NCBI GenBank assembly: GCA_903632075.3
Contig: CAHIKZ030000126.1
Location: forward strand, 981,001-1,045,000
DNA: 64,000 bases
Source: Acanthosepion pharaonis
Lineage: Eukaryota; Mollusca; Cephalopoda; Sepiida; Sepiidae
Reading direction: 5' to 3'
In this document: piece after piece, positions 12,634 through 24,709 of the stretch
Layout of the letters: the number at the start of each line of letters is the position of its first letter
Numbering within the stretch: position 1 is the stretch's first letter
The notes under the pieces: generated by a model
Database searches by the model: none
Told to the model about the DNA's origin: nothing
Seen by the model: the letters and a program-made list of their open reading frames with translations, nothing else
Translations under genes and position numbers: made by a program

Positions 12634-12682
<49 letters not shown>
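12634..12682. repeat. (TA)n microsatellite
   Basis: About 24 TA units. Confidence 0.95.
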
Positions 12683-12686
<4 letters not shown>

Positions 12687-12835
12687 TTATGGAAAAAAAA
12701 AAACTTAGAAAAATTAAAGTTACTCAGAAAAACATTCTTGCAGATAATTTTGGGTTGAGTTACTATTATTTATGCTATTGACATCTGGACTATTTTTTTT
12801 GAATTGTTGCTATAAGGAAGAAAGTATTATTAGTA

Positions 12836-12921
12836 TTATTAGAGCTAAGGCTATAAGCTCTACACTCAGGATTAAATATTATTAGGGCTAAGGCTATAAG
12901 CTCTACATTCAGGATTATCTT
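12836..12921. repeat. 43-bp direct duplication
   Basis: Two adjacent copies of a 43-bp unit that contains GCTAAGGCTATAAGCTCTAC; the copies start near 12836 and 12879 and differ at only a few positions. Confidence 0.85.
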
Positions 12922-12929
12922 AGGGGAAA

Positions 12930-13080
12930 ATGACCTAGTGGATTAAAGGATTGGTTCATGAATTTGACAACATATTAAATGTGAGTTCAATCCTTCAGCA
13001 AAGTAATGCAGACTTAGATTCAGTGGAAAAAGGGGTGAGCAATAACTGGACAGTACTAAATAAGAACAAGATGAGATATT
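12930..13080 (+). repeat. tRNA-derived SINE-like sequence
   Basis: A D-arm/A-box-like segment CCTAGTGGATTAAAGG (12934-12949) is followed about 45 nt later by a B-box-like GAGTTCAATCC (12983-12993). The spacing fits a tRNA head. A half-copy of the 59-kb foldback family follows directly. The exact ends are unclear. Confidence 0.45.
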
Positions 13081-13081
13081 C

Positions 13082-13280
13082 CAAAACATGGACAGCAGAA
13101 CAAGGATAATCTACCCCAATCAATTAAATAAAGAGTTCAGTTTGAAATTCCCTGAAGGTTATCTGGATTGAAAATTACCTGAAGAAGGCAAGAGGATATA
13201 ATGGCTGAAGTATTGTGATAATGCCAATAAAAATGAGTACAATAATCCATATGTAAATAGTGTAAATAATATTTTGTTAA
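13082..13280 (+). repeat. Half-copy of the 55/59-kb foldback family
   Basis: It contains the family landmarks in order: AAATAAAGAGTTCAGTTTGA, CCTGAAGAAGGC, TATAATGGCTGAAG, TTGTGATAATG and ATGTAAATAGTGTAAATAAT. Only one arm is present. Confidence 0.7.
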
Positions 13281-13550
13281 TGAAATATTTGATTTACAAA
13301 CTATAATCTTCATTAGTTTTATTAATATTTCCAGGTTTATTCACATCATCATCAGAATCATTGAAATATTAACAAATCTGAGACTTTGTTATTTGAATAT
13401 TGATTACCTAGAAGCCATTTCTTTGAATCAGTTTTGTTCTCTGTCTCTCTTTGATGCAAAACAAAAAGACCCAAGTATATTCTAGTTAGTTATTCTAAGT
13501 TCCAAATTCTATAATAATATAGTCATAATTAATTTTTTATCAAACAAATC

Positions 13551-13597
13551 TTTATAAACAGAGCATTTACTTAAATATTTGTCCATTTCATAATGTG
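13551..13597 (+). repeat. Fragment of the 13.7-kb SINE family tail
   Basis: TATAAACAGAGCATTTACTT followed by AAATATTTG and CCATTTCATAAT matches the 3' body of the SINE at 13711-13954, with an internal deletion. Confidence 0.7.
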
Positions 13598-13710
13598 TGA
13601 TGTCATTTGTTTACATTTGGATACGCATTGAACAGATATGAATGTACGTGAGAGAATCATGGAAGATTGTAGTTTAAAAGCAGTAAAATTGACCCTGCTA
13701 ACTGAACAAT

Positions 13711-13954
13711 CCTCTGTGGCCCAATCGGTTAAGGTACGTCAGGCTATATGACATTTCCGTATAGGATACAGGTTCAATTCCTGTCACTGAGGATGGATAT
13801 TTTCTATGAAAATTTCTCAGACATTAAGGCCGGTAAATGCTATTAATACTGTTTATTATAAACAGAGCATTTACTTAAATATTTGTATCTATAAAAAGAA
13901 TGTATAAACATAAAAATGTCTTAAAATAATTGTCGGACTTTGTCCATTTCATAA
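13711..13954 (+). repeat. tRNA-derived SINE with A and B boxes
   Basis: The head (about 13711-13795) has a perfect RNA polymerase III A box TGGCCCAATCGG (13717-13728) and a near-perfect B box GGTTCAATTCC (13771-13781). The body contains TTTATTATAAACAGAGCATT and ends near TTTGTCCATTTCATAA. tRNA-derived SINEs are a known major class in cephalopods. The same family recurs at 40968-41233, 52545-52745 and 53727-54140, usually beside (TA)n. Confidence 0.85.
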
Positions 13955-14228
13955 ATCTTTTTTTACAACCATTCTATATTAGCTGAGTATTTTTTTCAAT
14001 TTTCAGTCTTCTCCTTTTAATGCATAACACTTTTTGACTTATCTTTTGATCTGACGAAAAAGCTCTACTCATTAATTCTTCCCCAAATTTACTTCTTTAA
14101 TTTTATCATATTTCAATAATGCTAAAATAGTCTGTACACGTATATTAATCATTTAAGTAGAAATCCATCCATGGACAGTCACAGGGGCTTTCAACTTCCT
14201 TACAAATATCATCTTTACTTTGTTCTAT

Positions 14229-14890
14229 TTTTTTTTTTTTTTTTTTTTTTTAAGCATTTCACCCCAAGCAAAGCAGGAGTACCACAAGTACACAAGGGAC
14301 TACAGATTGTAAAAGTGAGGGGAAAAGACTGTATATAGGGAAGGATTGAGGAAAGACAAAGAAGGATAAAAAGAAGAATGGGGATCAAGGCATCAGATGT
14401 CGATTGGCATTACACTTAAATTTTTGAAGATTATAGTTATCAGGGAAGCAACTAAAGGAGTTCCACTGTTGGGAAGTATGAGAGAAGCTGTTGGAGTAGA
14501 AGAGACGGTTACATTTAACTGTTTTGACAGTAAAAGGGTGGGACCGAGATGCAAACCTAGTAGCATGCTTAAATTTATGCAGTCAGGGCACCAGTGAAAA
14601 TAGTTCATCAGAGCAGATGCCATGAAAATATTTATAGAAAAGACAGAGGGAAGCCACATTACGTTGGTGAGAAAGTGACTGGATCTGAGATGCGAGGTAA
14701 GGACCTATCATATTGCATATCCATCTTTGGATTTTATCAAGGACCATGAGATGAACAGTGGGGACACCAGACTGCAGATGGCAACAGTATTCCATCTATA
14801 GACGAATGGTAGATTTGAAGGATTAACTCAGATGAGAAAAACCTTCTGGCATGACACAAAGAATCAACTTTTCTTGCAGTAGATGCAATT
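14229..14890 (-). mobile_element. LINE 3' end (jockey/CR1-like), poly-A tailed
   Basis: On the minus strand the segment translates, with frameshifts, as the C-terminal part of a LINE reverse-transcriptase polyprotein. Readable blocks are an EYCCH...SGVPTVHLMVLDKIQRW region, then QSLSHQRNVASLCLFYKYFH and CSDELFSLVP. The insertion ends in a T-run at 14229-14252, which is the poly-A tail of a minus-strand copy. It is 5'-truncated and lacks the catalytic palm. A related copy lies at 27240-28083 on the plus strand. Confidence 0.8.
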
Positions 14891-17800
14891 ATTAAAAATA
14901 GAAACCTCTTAATTTATCATTATGAAAATTTACATTTAAGTTCAAATTCTCCAGTATCTCTACCAAGACCCATTAATAAAAAGTTAACAAAAGTTAATGT
15001 TTTAATAATGTAAAGTTTTGAATGAGCTGTTACATGTCAACAACATACAATTTATAAAAAAGAAAACAAAATTTATTTTCCAGGCCACTTTTATAATATC
15101 AAAAAAGGTGGCTTGAAACTTTGAAATCAGTAGCAACACTAAGGTTTAAAAGATATGCAGTTGAGTTGGCTAGATCTAACTGTAAGTTCTAGGCTAACAG
15201 TTTATTTTTTCACTTCTGGCTCCATGCTTTTCTGATAACTTTAATCTTCAAAAATTTTAATGTAATGTCAATTGCTATTTACTGTCCACCTGATTACTCT
15301 TCTTCTATATTCGCTCCTTAGTGATGTTTCAGTTTTCTTATTCCCAGTAACCCATTATGACTCAGTGACTTTAATGCCTTGCTTGGGGTGAGTTTGATTT
15401 TAAAAAAAAAATTTTTTAAAATAACTCTCAAATAGTGATAAATGGATTGCTTTTCTTAACTTAATAGATTATTGAGTGTATTTTAGTATGAAATAAGTGA
15501 TAAAATGAGCACTGATCTGTTAACCTGAGATCAGTCATTCATTTTAACATCTTATCACTTAACGAAAATTTCCTTCTATCAAACATTTTCTTTATAGCTT
15601 GGGTCAACATATTATCTTCCTAACATGAAAACTTGAATTTAAAAAGAAGGAACAAATTGTTGTATTTTACACTCAGAAAATGAAATCAAAAAGCTGATGC
15701 AGTTCAGAAAAGCTTAAAAGTAACCTTTTCTATACTCTGTCTTGCTGCCTCATCTTGATGCTAGCAAATTAATCAACTAGAAATGCACAAATATATAAAA
15801 GTCTTAAACTTAAGTTACTTAAAAAAAAAATAAGTAATTAAGTGAAATATTCCAGAAGAAGTGAGTACTCAGGACCAAACCCCAAACTCCCATGATACAA
15901 CTTTCAGTCTTCTACTACCTTTTTTCCTGTGGAATTGGCTTGCATACTCCTATGACCCAGATAGCTCTTCTGGCAGGTTCAACCTAGCTATACCAGTCAA
16001 TGTAGAGAAACCAGAGTGGAACAAATCTCAATGATAAAAGAAACGGAAGTGGGTAATAGCTCTTCAGTTGCATCGATAGGTGAGCATTAACAGACAATAC
16101 ATTGGCTTGATATGCAGTGATTGATGGCAACTGATAAGTGACGCAAACACTGGCAACCAATTCTAGTTAGCTGAATACTGTGTTTACTAGTAGGAGTTGT
16201 GACCACTGATATCGAATCATATTTATAATGTAAGTGTGAAAGCAATTGAAAAACAGGTTGACTCCAATTCTTCATACTATATCATTCATTGTGTGGGTCA
16301 ACAAGGAACATGTCCCCCAGTGAGAAGACGGACTGAAATCAAAAATAGTGAACCAGAGAAAAAAAAAATGGAAGAAACTAGTTAATGGTGCTTGAGTTCA
16401 CTCAAAACAGAAGATGAGTCTACCACAAAGTTCAGATTCAGATTTTTTTTCTTTTTAGATTAGAAAGAAAACTAAATATATTAAGTTGCTTCATGCAATA
16501 AATTTTGACATTGAAGTTTTATTTTTTAAAACTATTGACAAAACTTGAAGCACAGAGATTCTTGTGGTATATTTCAAAATAAGGTCAGTTTTTCAAAAGT
16601 GCAGTCCAATTTCAGTTTTTTAGGTTCTTTTTTGTATATAGTCAACAGTATATATAGAATATATTGTTTAGTTCATGTTGAATGCCTCAGTGTCACACTT
16701 GAGAATATTCATTTGCAATTGAAAGCTTGTATAATTGATTAGCCATTTTAGATTAACAGATTAAGATTATATCTTGCAAGAACACATGAACAGGTTAGAT
16801 TATTACAGGTGACGAAATATAAAGTTGAAGTTCTAAATGCTCATTTAGATGATGTCTAAAGAGTTTTACAATTATAACAAGATTTTAAAGAACTATTAAT
16901 AAGGAACAAGATATCAATTTGTTCAATTTCCTTAATTGATGGATTTTTATTTTTTCAGCACTAATATATCCAAGTTATTTTTATTTTGGTTTTTAGATTC
17001 AAACTGTAGTTCTATTTTTGCCCAATCTGATGTTGTTGCCACCCAGCTATCAACCTGGTAATAGCTATAAAGGGTCAGCTTGAGTAAAGGAAATTTTAAA
17101 GTATGGCACATACATTACAGGAATTTATTTTTTATGTTTTACTTTCTTTTCTAGATGATTTAGCACAGCTTGAAGCCTTTTGAAGTTTACTTGAAGGCAT
17201 TGTCTTTATTGTTCTAACCATTGAATTATTCTGCTGGATATTGGCCTCCAAACATAACTGAACATACTTCTCATAGGAAATGATCAGAAACTTGAATATG
17301 TGCCTTTGTTTGTCTTTGTTATTGTTTTCCAAAATGATTGACTCCTTTTGCAATTTTGTTTTCTTCATTGTTGCTTATTCAAATTATTGCCATTTCCAAA
17401 TGAAACTCTGTTTTAGGTGTTTCAGTGGCTTTCATTTTTATATTCTGCTTTTCTTTTTCTATACTTAATTCTCTTTTCTTTCTCCTTTCCATTTATCTTT
17501 TTCCTCTTTCTTTATACAAATTATTAGTTTCTTCTCCTCCTCCTCCTCCTTTTTTCAAAATTAGAAATCTTAAATATCTAATACTCCCACCCAAATATAT
17601 TTAATTCCCTATGGCAACAACTCTGAAAAATGGATTTATTTTTATGTTTTCAAAAGTCTTAGAATTGTATTCAACATTACCTCCACTCTTCATATCTCGG
17701 CAGCTCTTAGCACAAAAGTAATTGTCCCTGCCTCTTAGATAAGCCTCATTGTTTCAATAAAATGGCTGAAACGCTTTGCTAAATTTTGGTTACTATTGAT

Positions 17801-18214
17801 GTAAACAGAGCAGCTAAACTGCTCATAAAAGATACATCATTTTGCTATCAAATGCTATAAAAGGACACTTTCACAAAGACAGAAAAAATGGGAAATTTCT
17901 TGATTAATATAAACTAAATATTACAGGGTTTTTATAATATCAAATTCAGTTTTTTATTTTAAACATAGACTTGTTTTACCATGACTTTACATAAAGGGGC
18001 TTAATTAATTCCAAAGAAAATAATATTCAGAAATAACATTGAGCAACTTAGAAAGTCTTTTTTCTGATTAACATAAATATAAAATAATTGTTCTACCTTG
18101 TTATCTTTGCTGCCTCTTCTTGATTATTATTCATTTAGAATTTTACAGTTTTGTAGTGTGTACTTGGCTAAAATTCTCAGATGATGTAATGTTATGATTT
18201 TTCTTTGAACTAGT
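14891..18214. other. Gene-free stretch
   Basis: No gene recognised. The part at 15880-16330 is less A+T-rich and more complex than its surroundings and may be an unrecognised old repeat. A (CCT)n-like run lies at 17534-17551. Confidence 0.5.
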
Positions 18215-18262
18215 AATTTCTTTATCACAACTTTTGGAATTTGTTGGCCTTCATCAGTTATT
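18215..18262 (-). repeat. Short fragment with foldback-family core
   Basis: On the minus strand CTGATGAAGGCCAACAAATT is followed by CCAAAAGTTGTGATAA, resembling the core of the 31.3/55/59-kb family (CTGAAGAAGGCC...AACGTTGTGATAA). Confidence 0.45.
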
Positions 18263-19742
18263 GTAACTCTTGCCTCAGCTGTCTTCTTTTTAGTTGAAAT
18301 CATTTATGTCATCTTGATGGGGGTCGATAGAAAGCTGTTAGGTTGATGAGAGTCTGGAAGGATAATGAAATAAGTTTACTACTTGACTGCAGAAGCAAGA
18401 ATTAACTCGGTAAGAAATTTGAATGAATGGGGTTTAGTTACTTGCTTAATTTCTAGGCATCCATCTTTCTTCTTTTTCTTCCTTCTTTTTACTTTTCAAT
18501 CACAAATGATATTTCATGAAATTGTATTAGCTAAAGTAGAGCCCAAATAACAATAGAAGTATAAAATATGCGAACTTAGATGGATTGTCTTTTTTAGGCT
18601 TTAAAAAATATAAATCAGATTTTGTTTATACATTTTGATAGGAGGAAAATTTTTTTTTTTTTCCTCCTGTATCTACTTTGTTGAAATACCTTCCACCTGC
18701 ATACTTCTCACCTGATTTGTCTGGCAACTTGATTAAATAATCTCAAAATTCCATGAAAATTGGGTTTTACTCTGGTGTTCCATAATTCCAGCTTTTTCTC
18801 TTGTATCTGAAACTCTCAACATCCACAATGCAGATCAGTAATGATAAAGTGAACATTTCATTTTTCTTCTTTCTTTCTTTCTTTCTCCCACTATCTTATT
18901 CTGATTCTATGCTATTCTTCATGCAACAGCATAATTACCATCTTTCCTAGCAAACATAAGGAAAGATATCTTTTTTCCTCAGCTTGCATGACAGTGCACT
19001 ACTGTGGAGGAACAGAGTTGTGTTGCTAGTGTGAAAATCTAAACCACATGAAACACATTCATGGATGCATTTTAGAAATAGTGCATCATTTGAACATATT
19101 TAGTGCCAAAATGTGTGATTTTCTAATCGGAAACTGTTGTCTGTTCACCTAAAATATAATTCTATTCTCTTCATTGTTATTAGCTTTTTGCCTGTGGAAA
19201 TGTCTCAAAATCTTTTATTCTTTTCAAAATGTCAATTTGCTGCACAGAAAGAAAACGTTTTCACCCCTGTTTTTTTTCTCTCTCTCTCTCTATTATGAAA
19301 TATGAATTAATCAGAAATTCTAAAAGTAGAAACTTATTTTTCAAACCAAATTCAGGTCAGTTCTCTTATATATCCCTGTTTTATTTCACAGGTCAAATAA
19401 GTTATGAAGATGATTGCTTTTGGCAGAAATTAAAAAGGACTTTAAAAAAATAATTGCTTTTAAGTTCAGCTGAAATCATTTTCTTGGAGATACAAGTAGT
19501 TGTTGCTATAGATCAAGCGACAACAGATCTCCTCAAATATGTTCATTATATGTATTATAATTATTATGCTTGTATTTCTGATGGATCATTAAATTATTTG
19601 CAGATTTGAAAAAAAAGATTAGTTTTAAATGTTAAAAATTAGTAATAATTATAATTTAGGTGTTTGAATGATCATGAAAAATTTAGCTAATGAATAACCA
19701 GCAAATCATTACACAGATGAAAATCCAAGAAGTAGAGCAATG
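18263..19742. other. Gene-free stretch
   Basis: Only short pyrimidine-rich runs (for example 18864-18887, 19268-19292) and a T-run at 18650-18662. Confidence 0.5.
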
Positions 19743-19750
19743 CTCTATAG

Positions 19751-20424
19751 CAGTGGTCACTAACTGGTGGTCCATGGACCACTGGTGTTCTGTGCAAAAT
19801 TTTTGGTGGGCCACAGAAAAATTGGGACATTATTTCAATTTTTATGAAGCTTCAGATTCAAAAATGATAATAAGCACAAGTACACAAGTACAACATCATC
19901 CAGTCATAGTATAATCTTCCAAAGTCATGTTCAATACTTGTTACTGAATAGTTTCTTACCATTACTGTTGATAATTAGTTACAGGATGGTTTACTAGTAT
20001 AATTTTCTATAAAAATGGCATAGCAATGGAGTAATAGCGGGAGATTCAAGAATTGGCTTACACACCAGAAACAAATTCATAAGCCTTCGTACTCAAAAAC
20101 TATTTTTGTAAAATATTTAAAAAAAAAATAAACTTTTTATTGTCCATTGAAAATGTCAAATTGCCATATGAACAAATGAAACAAATCTCATACTAAAAAT
20201 GTGTAATATTTGAATAAACTTCAAATTTTCAGTTTGTTTTATTTAAATAATTACACTATAACTTCATTAACTTTAATGAGTGCATTTCATATTAATAAAA
20301 TAAGTTTTCCAATTATTATTATATAAATGTATTTACTTTTTTTTCTAAATTCATATTAGTGGTCTGCCAAATTTTAAATTATGCATTTAGTGGTCCATGA
20401 AGTTCAAAAGGTTTGTGACTGCTG
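19751..20424. mobile_element. hAT-type MITE with 8-bp target duplication
   Basis: The left end CAGTGGTCACTAAC (19751-19764) and the right end, CAGCAGTCACAAACC on the minus strand (20424-20410), are imperfect terminal inverted repeats of the hAT type. Flanking octamers CTCTATAG (19743-19750) and CTCTCTAG (20425-20432) match at seven of eight positions, as expected for a hAT target-site duplication. A subterminal palindrome GTGGTCCATGGACCAC sits at 19777-19792, and GTGGTCCATG recurs near the right end (20391-20400). There is no transposase, so the element is non-autonomous. Confidence 0.8.
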
Positions 20425-20589
20425 CTCTCTAGTGCTTGTAAAACTTGTAATCTGATAAATTCAGTAAGTCATTTTACTATCTTAATAGAATTAATGTTGA
20501 GATTTCGATTGCTTTTGTACTGCAATTGAGCAGAACTAAAAATGTATTTTCCATGGATTTATAGTATCTCTGAATAAAAAATCAAAGAC

Positions 20590-20845
20590 CTATGTTCAAA
20601 ATCCAGTTTGATTCATTACAGTCACTTACATGCAAATATCCTTGCGAAAAGTATGAATCCATGTTCTCTCCAGCTACAGGTTAAATAGTAGGATTTGACT
20701 GGACAAATCATTGTTATTCTTGAAAAAAGCTTAATGCAATATGACTCACAAAAAAAAGGATTATTCTTACAATCCAAAATGTTTCAGATTTAAATAACAC
20801 ACAACAAGTTGATAAGCCATAAAAAACAAATTAATCAATCAGTTC
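20590..20845 (+). repeat. SINE body, tRNA-head family of 54.8 kb
   Basis: It shares landmarks with 54890-55090: a CATTACAGTCACTTACATGC segment, AGTATGAATCCAT, CAGCTACAGGTTAAATAGTA, and a tail with AAATAACACACAA and CCATAAAAAACAAATTAATC. The promoter-bearing head is not recognisable. Confidence 0.7.
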
Positions 20846-22695
20846 CATTTATTTAAATCAGATTTTATTTTTCCTATGTAAATGATGACTGTTTTATATT
20901 CCTATCAGCAGACATTAAATTGTTGCTCTGGTACCCTCATGTCTCTATGAATCTTAAAAAAAAAAAAAAACATTTCCAAAGAATTCTGTGCATTATCTGT
21001 CAACAAGCATCTTTTTTGTTCGTTTTTTTTTTTCTACATTGCCCACACCATCATCATAATCCACCCCCCACTACACTTATAAGTGCAATGCAAACAATTA
21101 TTAATATCTCAGTATTTATCTTTGTAACATGACTATAACTTCACCAAATTTTACTATTTTCATCACACTCTAGATTCCTTAATGCTAAAGCAATCAAATG
21201 GAGTTCACTATTTTGATTGAAGCATCATGAATATTTATTGGTTTTTCGATGAACTATCATCCTGATCTCTGGTAATTCGGCTTTCAAAGGCAGTATTTTT
21301 CTTCTGTGTTTGCAGTGAAAATATCTCCCAAAAGAGTGACCAGATTGCCATAAAATTTTTAAGCTCAACTGATTTTGTTGACCAAATAATCTTTTCCTCA
21401 CCTTCAGGTTTATCATGAAATACTTGAGCCTGAACAAGAACAACACTTTTCTTTTTCTTTTTTCCTTTTTTTTTTTTGTTTTTTGTTTTGTTTTTGTTTT
21501 TGTTTTTTTGAACAGTAGTAAAGCATAATAATAAAAATTATCTTATAAATAAGAATACGTTATTATTTTCATCAAAATGTCACTTGCCATAACTGATAAC
21601 TGTATTTATTGATTGGACAATGTTTTTCAAAGAAATCCTCTATAAATGAATATAACACTACAAGTTAAATAAGTAAGACTTGCTTCTGGTTTAAGTTGAG
21701 TAAATAAACATTTTCTTTTTCTCATTTTGCTATTGAGTTTATTTTTAGTGATAAATGTCTGAGAAGTTCTGGTCTTTCCTTTGCATATGATAATTTGAAT
21801 TTGCAAGTGTGATCTTAAGCAAGCCTTTCATCTCTCATGCTCTTTATAATGTCTTTGGAGTATAAATAACTTGTATTTGTTTTCATTGATCCTAACCAGA
21901 GGCTAAGCTTTATCTATTTATATCAACCAATCAACTGACATCTCTTTATATAATCAGTCAGTGAGGTCTTCAAGATATTATTAGTGGGCAAAACATGAAT
22001 TTTAGTTTACAAAGCTGAAACATATTTTAAAAGATAGGATACATTAAAATAAAAAAAAAACAACATTTTCTTGCATTATTTTTCCATTCCAAAATTCTTT
22101 TAATTCAAAGCTTTAAAGTTCTAACATTTAGTCGATAGTTCAACAGTTAGAAAATTGAACTAGAGATCATTTGGTTCTTATCATAATAAGCTTGATTGGT
22201 GAGTAATGTAGAGTAAGTGGCCATTATTAAATGTAAGTAACAGAAGTACCCAACAAACACAATTGACAAAGTTTACAATAAACAATAATAAGAAAAATAA
22301 ACATAGCAAAGAATAATATAAAAGAAGCAAACAATATATGCAAAGCAAGATGAAACCATGACGTGGCCTATCTTATTGGCTAGGAAGAAATCCCAGCATG
22401 CACTTTTGTGGTTCTGCCTATAAATTGGGGAAGGTAAAGTGTTTTTCAGTCATTCCCAGTAGGCATAAAATGATATAAACATATACCTGATTTTAAAAAT
22501 AAACATTTTGCAATGCACCTCATCAGCTTAGTATCTGATATTAAAGCCCTCAATTATGTTATCGACTTTTAAACATTTTTCTGTTTTAATTCCCATATGT
22601 CAAAAAAAATCACACTTTCAGACAAGGGAAAATATTTTCAACCAATTATCAATTTCGTTGATAAAAAAGTATTTTATGTTTTAATGATCACAAGA
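20846..22695. other. Gene-free stretch
   Basis: No gene recognised. T/GT-rich low-complexity DNA at 21450-21510 and homopolymer A at 20946-20960. Confidence 0.5.
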
Positions 22696-22699
22696 ATGA

Positions 22700-22970
22700 T
22701 GTGCAGATAGTATAATGGTTAGCAGCTTGAAAGAAGAAATTAGCAAGTCAAGTTCATTGCATTCACTTTTGCACAAATACTCTTGTGAAAGTTATAAATC
22801 CATCTCTTCTCCCTCCAGTTAAGGGTTAAATAGCTAGGAAGACTGGGCTCTGTAGCCATGGTTAGCAATCAGTCTAGGAGGACAACTCTGAATTCAAAAC
22901 TCAGCCATCAGATGTTGTACAAAGATGGTTAGACATAGTGTGCAAATACTGTGTCTTTAAAAAAAAAAAT
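22700..22970 (+). repeat. tRNA-derived SINE with A-rich tail
   Basis: The head has an A-box-like segment AGATAGTATAATGGTTAGCA (22707-22726). The body includes TATAAATCCATCTCTTCTCC, GGGTTAAATAGC and GACTGGGCTCTGTAGCC, then CTCTGAATTCAAAACTC and an A-run ending near 22970. Parts recur at 20590, 47820 (minus), 54822 and 60240 (minus). Confidence 0.75.
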
Positions 22971-22974
22971 GAAA

Positions 22975-23580
22975 TAGATTTCAACTGCTATGGATAATCC
23001 CAAATTCTGTTGACAAAAACAAGCATTAGATACAAAGGTATCATGTGTCCTCACAAGAAACCTTTTTTTAAATGGAAAATTTAAATTTTAAATGGAATTT
23101 GTTTCTTTTTTTTCTGTTGCTAGTTTGTAATTCTAAATATAATGAACCTTGTCCTTCAGGTTTATCCAGTAACACTTGAGCTGAATCACAAATAATACTA
23201 GTCAGAGATGTATTTATAAAATGTTGTACCTAAGTGATGCAAATATCATTTGTATGCTTTCTTGAAGAGCCTGTGTCTGTGTGTAGCCAGCCTCGATCTA
23301 AGTGTATCTTGGATCATTTAGCCCCACACTGATTAGACAAGTAATCTGTTAGAATCTGGACATTCAAGTTGGCTTTATTCCCAGATTCAGACATTGAAAC
23401 TAATCCCCACTGATGCTGTTGCTCATAAGTCTTCAACATCTCTCTCTCTCTATCACTGTTTGTCTGCCATATTCTGTGCTTCCTGCCTCATTGCAATTTG
23501 TTTACATTAACATTGCAAAATTTTTTATAAGTTCATAAATTGTTCTTGTTCTATTTTTTTTTTAAATCACTTAGAAATTT
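22975..23580. other. Gene-free stretch
   Basis: Nothing recognised. Confidence 0.5.
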
Positions 23581-23582
23581 AA

Positions 23583-24218
23583 CTATCCAGTGGGAAGTGT
23601 TATAATGGAAAATGTGATACAGAAATCCAAAGGTTCATGGGATAGCAAAAGATGCCTTCCAAAAACTAAGTAAAATATTAAGAAACAGGAAAATTTTATT
23701 AGAAACAAAGACAAGAGTGTTGAACTGTTATGTAACATTGGTCCTTCTATATGGTAGCAAATACTGTACAATTTCCTCACAGATGAAGAGGAGACTTGAA
23801 GCAACAGAAATGTGATTAGACAGAAGGATACAATGGATAGAACATGTGAGCAACAAGGTAGTTAAAAAGAAAATGGGAATGAAAAGGACACTTTTGCTTA
23901 TGATCAGAAAGAGGGCTTTAAGAATTTGACACTCACAGGACATATTGAAGGCCAGAGAGACAATGAGTAACAGACCTAACAAGTTTGTATAAATGAATGG
24001 CAAAACAAGGAGAGGAAGGGAAATAAGGTAACCAGCATTGCTTAGAGCTACAAAGGACAGGAAGTTGTGGAGAGCCATGATCAGCTACATAATAAGCTTG
24101 TGCAAATGGATGGCAAAACAAGGACTGGGAGGGAAATAAAGAGACCAGCATTGCTTAGAGCTACAAAGGATAGGAAATTGTGAGGAAGAATGATTGCTCA
24201 CATCCTGAAGGTACATGA
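23583..24218 (+). mobile_element. RTE-like LINE 3' end, with internal duplication
   Basis: The plus strand reads, over two frames, as the C-terminal domain of an RTE-like LINE: KCDTEIQRF, LSKILRNRKILLETKTRVL, NCYVTLVLLYGSKYCTIS and RRLEATEM, then a segment with EHVSNKVV. The same domain can be read at 31430-31950 and, on the minus strand, at 32325-32640 and 37263-37760. Near the 3' end a 113-bp segment (about 23990-24102) is repeated in tandem (about 24103-24210), duplicating the ATGGCAAAACAAGGA...CAGCATTGCTTAGAGC block. The element is dead and 5'-truncated. Open frames on the opposite strand (for example 23728-24078) are antisense shadows. Confidence 0.75.
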
Positions 24219-24426
24219 CACATAAAAGAAAAAGAAATCTCTTTTATATGGTATTAGTTTTCTCTGCTTGTCTCATCTTTTTGTTGAATTCCCCTTGTCT
24301 CATTATTTCTAATACATTTCTATTTATCCAGAGCTGCTGCGAGTTTTCACATTTCCACAACCACTTCCTTAGAAATGTCCTTTATTGTTTCTACCTAAGT
24401 TTGTTACTTTGCATTTTTAATGTTAA

Positions 24427-24597
24427 TGTTGTAGTTATTGCCCTTATCTTTTAGTTGTTGTTTAGTGCCACCAAGTGGTGGCTTCTATAAAATGCTGGCA
24501 GCCATATTGAAAATATTTCAATTATTCAGTTATCAATATTCAGACTAACAGGAGGATTATCTTATTGCAGATACAATTGATTCAATGAGGATTAACA
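24427..24597 (+). repeat. 5' LTR (171 bp)
   Basis: It begins TGTTGTAG and ends ATTAACA, giving TG...CA termini. A TATAAAA box at 24486-24492 is a plausible promoter. It aligns end-to-end with 26504-26674 without gaps. Confidence 0.88.
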
Positions 24598-24599
24598 AA

Positions 24600-24624
24600 T
24601 GGTAGCAGAAATGGTTGTTGATCT
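24600..24624 (+). promoter_or_regulatory. Primer-binding site, initiator-Met tRNA type
   Basis: TGGTAGCAGA, two bases after the 5' LTR, followed by ATGGTT and GATC, is complementary to the 3' end of animal initiator-methionine tRNA, with one base missing and a few mismatches. This fixes both the LTR boundary and the strand. Confidence 0.75.
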
Positions 24625-24709
24625 GCAACAAAAATTATGTGCATTTTCTTTTCTATTTTTTTGTTACTTTTAAAGTTTTCTGACTCTAAGACTTATAATT
24701 TATGTAAGA

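Noticed and set aside
23728..24151. 116- and 72-codon open frames on the minus strand with hydrophobic segments
   Set aside because: They are antisense to the plus-strand RTE-like LINE 3' domain, which has the recognisable residues.
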